Source of the DNA: Pammene aurita
Lineage: Eukaryota; Arthropoda; Insecta; Lepidoptera; Tortricidae
Length of the DNA: 64,000 nt
Reading direction: 5' to 3'
Assembly (NCBI GenBank): GCA_947086415.1
Contig: OX352290.1
Location: forward strand, 42,016,030 to 42,080,029
In this document: one piece after another, positions 55,801 through 61,800 of the stretch
Position numbering within the stretch: position 1 is the stretch's first letter
Layout of the letters: each line of letters starts with the position of its first letter
Position numbers and translations under genes: made by a program
Notes under the pieces: generated by a model
The model's database searches: none
What the model saw: only the letters and a program-made list of their open reading frames with translations
What the model was told of the DNA's origin: nothing

Positions 55801-58800
55801 GTTTTAATAAGTGACCTAAAAAATATGCCTAATTAAGGTATAAGAGGGTGTCATTCGCTGTAGCTATCCCTTTATTATTTACCTACTCTTAGAAGAGAGG
55901 CCAATTCTAACACCAATTAAGACGCGCCATCTTTGTGACGTGACGTCATAAAAACTCATTCCATCACTTTACGAAGTGACATCATGCATTTTGATGAGAC
56001 CATGCTGATTCCAACGATACTACTTGTCGGTATAAACCTTTTCAGTCATACGAAAATTGATATTCTTCAACTTGGCTACCACCACCTCCACCACACTATT
56101 TGAAAAGAAAATTATATAGGTAATCACTTTACAGTTGAGAATCTCACACGCAACAGAAGACTCGTGGGCTACGGGTAGATCTCCGTCTAGAGCGTCACAG
56201 CAACCCATAAGAGCGGTCAGTCCTAGAGTTCGAAGAAATACTGAACATGACGATATGGTATGATACCACAGTAAACTAGTCGCGTGAATTTTATGTTTAT
56301 ATGTATCACTAGATCTCATTGTGTTCGAATTTATGTTTCACTGCTTCAGTTTTGTTTTCCGTTTTATCATTTTTTGTTGCGTTCTTTTATGTTGGCATAT
56401 TAGCAAAGGGAGCAGCAATCGGGTCAGCAGTTGGGTAGAGTGCCGACAGCTGGGGAGCTTCTTGGTCGAACTCACGAAGAATTGGTGTTACTTTTGATTC
56501 AATTACGAAGGCGGCATACAGCTACTCATCGAGCCATCGAACAATGCTGTGCACAAATCAATAGCATCAAGGTTCTTAGTGCTATTTTTTTATTTTTATT
56601 AATTACATCTTTACTAATTTATTGTGTTTTTTTAGGTGTCACATTTGCATACACAGTATTTTAATTTATTTACTCTTTGCAGGACTGCCTTAGTTCTCTG
56701 AAAGCTATGGAGCGAGAAGAGAGTCTACAAAGGCTTGAACATCTGAAAATGCAACTAATGGAATTAGAACACCAGTACGAAAAGAGCAAGCCGCTTGTAC
56801 AGTTGGTGGACAACATGGTGAAATTGGGCTCCTTGTACAATAGGCCAGGTTCCACTGTCGAACGGCTTGAGAGGAATCAGAGATTAAGGCAGAAAGTGCT
56901 AGCAGAGCATGCGCTAGAACAACAAAGGTAATCTGTCAAAATATGATGCATACCTACCTATTACAAACACTTTGTACTCTGTGCTCTGTGCTTCAGCATC
57001 TACATGTCTGCAATCAGGAACTAGCAAAGTTTGAAAAGTATAATTATTCCTATTACCTCTGGAACCCTATTCGACATCCCAAACTGTGACACCCATGCAA
57101 GATAACTATTTGTTTTATACATGGAGATGTACTAGAACTTGCCAAAGTGGTCTTTCTAGTAACTGTCAGTTTTCGGTTGCCGAATTGGGCCAATGGCCAG
57201 CTAAACGCGGATTTCGTGATATTGTAAGTACAGTATGAAAAATAGGCAAAACTGGTTAATTATTTCAGATGGTTAGAGAGCGCTGCAGCAGGGAAGCAAC
57301 TTGAAACAGAAGCTGCTAGAGCGAGAGTGGCCGAACTGTGGGCTTTAGAACAAGAGCTAGCGGACGAAGCCGCTATTTTGCAGGGCCTTAGAACAGATAA
57401 GGACGCAATCGAATCTTTACTTACAGGTAATTAATACTCGACCTTTTAAATCTCAAATATGAAAACCATACTGCTTCCTTTTACTACCAAACTCACCCAT
57501 TTGCTGCAACCTACTGGGAACTAAATAAACTAAAACGTTAACGGCTTCCATAGCCTAGTCGGCAATGACCCTGTCAACGAAGCTGGAGGTTTCCGGTTCA
57601 AATCCAGGTTAGGGCATTTATTTGTATTTTTATCTCATACCTGAGTCATAGACGGTTCTATGTAAGTATGTGTTTTCTATCTAAGTATGTATCTCGTCGC
57701 CTAGCACCTAAAGTACATGCTTTGCTTATTTTCGGGGCTAGGTTGATCTGTGTAAGATTGACCTCCAAATATTTATTATTTATTTCAGGCGTTCGTGGTA
57801 AACTAGATAGCGTACAAACCAGAAGTGATCTATCGCACATCACTAATCAGCGTGTGTCGGCCATGCCCGAGCTGGGGAGCGGCTCTTTGGAGGCCGAGCT
57901 AGCCCGAGTGCACGGCATGCTGGCACTTAATTCTAAGGTTTATAAGGTTTTCATCTATGCCATGCACTTATTTTATTATATTTTAAGTTTTATTAGCACA
58001 CGCTAATGCATGTCTATTTTTATTTTATTTTTGTGACCTGTAATAGATAAGTACCTACCTACTTAATTAGGTAAGGTCTCCTTTGCCGAGATTGTAATAC
58101 CTATTGTTGTGCATATTATACTTCTTAGCAATGCATGCATTAGTGCGTGTTAGGTTTAGATGTAAGCACCCTATCACTAGCTCTATATCTAATTGTTTAG
58201 CCACGGTAATGGACTGTTTGAACCTTCAGTAGTTAATTATTATTGTTTTTATAAACTAATCCAGTAGCTGTATATAGTTTGAATTTACCATTCTTTGTAG
58301 ATGTGATTGTAACATAATGTATACTATAACATGTTTCGTGTGTCAGCTAATACCCCGGTAATGTTTGTTGATATTTTTTATTGTCATATAAATTTTTCAT
58401 GTTATTATCCCATGATTTTGCCATTTCTGAATCCACTCAATAAATTATTTTCTATTTGAATGACGATATCTACTTACAAATGCTTGAATTTTATCGAAAG
58501 TGATTTTTCTTAGAAATTGGAACAAACCGTGGCTGACAACGCGCGACTGGAGCGCGAGCTGCAACAGTTGCGCCGAGCGCTGCAGGCGCGCCGCGCCGCC
58601 GCGCCCGCGCACCCGCCGCCCGCGCACGCCACCGCCATGCTCGAGGACGGTCAGTATCCCAAGCTGTTTCGGCAGTAGTGGCAACGAGCCCAGCAGCCCC
58701 ACCACAATATGTCAGCAGGTAGTTGCAGATGAGCAGCGTCGCCATGCTTGCGCGTTCCGCAGCGACGCCTGTCGGGTTGCGAAATATTGATCTCCTGTTG

Positions 58801-61800
58801 ACAGGTACCATTGAAAAAAAATTTGGTCTCTGATCTAAATAACCCCCCACTAAAAGCCTGAAATTTAACTGAAACTACTAAAACGAAAACACTAAAAAAA
58901 GCCAGTTCCTGGTAGCAAAAACAAAGGAAACTTTCCGTAAGATCCTGGGACCTATCACGAGAGATGACGGCACTTCGAAAATCCGAGAAATGCCGTAATC
59001 GAAGGACTACCGACAGTGCTCTCGTTACGGAGGCCAAGATTATTTTTGGATCGCTGAGCCAAAATAGTCTGAGCTTAAGTATACATATTGTTCGAATAGC
59101 GTTGAATCAGAATAAAGGATCTCCAACAACGGTGCTTAACGACACGTATACTGTATACCTGTGTAAATCGGATGTCAGCGTATTTTGAGCACCGCAGTGG
59201 TCGCTCCTTAAAGATAATAGCTAGGGATACATCCACAGATCCGTTCGCCGGATCTGTCTGGCGGATATGCCCGGCGGGTGGCGCAATTGGGATTTGTCCG
59301 CAGACACATCCGTGCAGCAACGCCCACTATAAAAAAATAAGATTTGAACTTAAACACTGTTAAACTCTTTACAGAAGTATCACGGGTCCAACAGCTAGTG
59401 TCGGCCTTGCAGCGGCAACGTCAGGAACTCAGTCGGGCGGTGAGACATCTCACTCAACAGTCTCATGCATTGCAGACCACCCACGATTCGATGCCTGGTA
59501 AGAATTTAATTATGTCTGTAGAATTTTCTACTATTGGCATCATAATAACTTAATAGTATAATATCGTCTCCCCGATACCGTGATTTGTAATCATTGTCCA
59601 TTATTTGCAGGTAAACGCCGTCCAACTTCCTCATGGCAAGAAACCAACTTAGATACGGGTCATACCACCGACCACGGCAGCTCTGACTACGACTACGATA
59701 TGGGCAGCGTAGTCATGTCCCCTGGCAATTATGAGAGCAGTAACATGAACGTCCCGCTGTATGTGGACACGAGAGGAGGAGGCAATGATGTCATGTCTCC
59801 GATGACTAGCGAGGAAATGCAAAACGGCGGATTTGGTAAGTGTTGTCTTTTTGCGTCACGTGATTTAAAAAAGGGCCTATTTATTATACATATTTCTTAT
59901 ATATATTTTTTTTTTCAGCGAACTTGTCCAATGTAGAAAAACAAGAGATCAAAACGGTTCGTATAGTAAAACGCGAAAGTGAAAGACGACAGAGGGACAG
60001 AGAGCGTTCTCTCCAACCAATGTCTGATTGGCCTTCCAATAACATAACTGCCAACCTTGACCAGTTTTTGGAAGAAGAACTCATCCCTTCTTCCAACTAT
60101 TCCAGAGCTTCTTCTGTGCCTCGAACTGATTTTAGTAAATTTGAAGAATACTATTCCAAGCCTCAACCTGCCGAACCTCCAAACTATCTTCGACTGAATG
60201 ACAAAATGTCTTCCATGGAACTTAGTCCTAAATATCCTTCAAGCCCGTCCCTATCAAACTATGATTATTCTCGAGACATATCCTCACTTAGCAGCAGTTA
60301 CAATAGAAGTTACGACAAGTCTGGTTATGATAAAACTATGTCGATTTCGACCCAATATTTGAACAGTCCCACGGATAGCGGTAGAACTCTCACAAATGAT
60401 CCGTTATCAAAGACAAGCAGCATCGGCAGCTTAACGAGATCGCATATGGAACTGTCGCCAATCTTCAAGAGCGAGGCGGCAAAACAAATAATAACGGAGA
60501 TGTCTGGGGATGTACCTAAGAACGGGTCTCTGCACAGGAGACAAGTGCCGAAGGAAAAGAGAAGGCATAACACAGCACCACATCATCTAAGTGCAAAAAC
60601 TCTGAACGAAATGCCGAAGGAGGCGTATAATCAGGATGTAAGTAGCTTTTGATTTTTGTTTTGCGATAACTTCAGATTAAGATTCTTCTAATAAGGATTA
60701 ACATTCGATCGACACGTAACTTGGAAAGATGTCAGCCGAATGGTTCAAGCGTCGGACTTTTAAATGGGCGGTCGTAGATCCTTGATTTAAAAAAATATTG
60801 TAAAGAAATTAATCAAGGTACAACCTTTTCAGAAGCTGGGCCGGTCGCTGGACGACGCGGACATGGAGCGCGCCCTGCGCGCGCCGCCGGACGTGGTGCG
60901 CTCGGCGCTGGCGCCGCCGCAGCGCTACGCCGACTCCATCGACCAGCTCCTGGCTGCGCCGCAGAAGATCCTCATACCGGAGCGATACATCCCGGAGAAG
61001 GTAATGCTCTGTTCAGGCCCCGTAGCCAAGATGACAATCGTTTGCAGAAAACGAAACGAAACGCTACACGCTCTCGTTAACTCTTCCATATTAGTGCGAC
61101 AGAGAGACGGATAGCGTTTCGATTCGTTTTCTGCAAACGATTGTCATCTTGGCTAAGCCCCCAGTTGTCGGATCGATTGATAATAATTTTAAACAAAAAA
61201 GAACCGACTTCACTTAGCCTCCACCTTTCCAACGAGCTGCTGTAAAAAATACTCAAATCACTATAGGTGATAGATAGAAAAAAAAACGTTTTTTTTCAGT
61301 CTTTGACGACTATAACCCTTAAAGACTAGTTTTTGACAGTTCCTTTTCACTGAGACTAGAATTGTCCGTGTAGACCCAATAGTTTCCGAAATAAAGCTTT
61401 TTAAAATAGAACCGTTTTCCCAGAACCGTTTACCCTTTACCCTTCCCCTTCTCTTCTGGGAAAAAGTATTCTATTTTGAAAAGCTATCTTGGAAACTATT
61501 GGGTTTACACTACAGAGACAATTCTAGTCTTATATTGTTGCAAATTTAGTCTACTTTAAAAATATCTTGAAAAGGTACTCTGAAAAACTAGTCTTTAAGG
61601 GTTATAATCGCCAAAATCTGAAAAAAGTTGACTACGGAACCCTAAAAACACTTGATGGACGAATGTACAACAAACAAGTACGACAAATTATTAAATAAAT
61701 GTTATGGTTGTAATGGGTCTGGGCAGGTCTATTATTATGAAGGATGCCTGTTCAAATTATAAAAACATGATGTTACGAAATCATAATATTCTTTGGCAAG

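Noticed and set aside
58445..58850. Minus-strand frames of 86-119 codons over exon 15
   Set aside because: Antisense shadows of a GC-rich coding exon.
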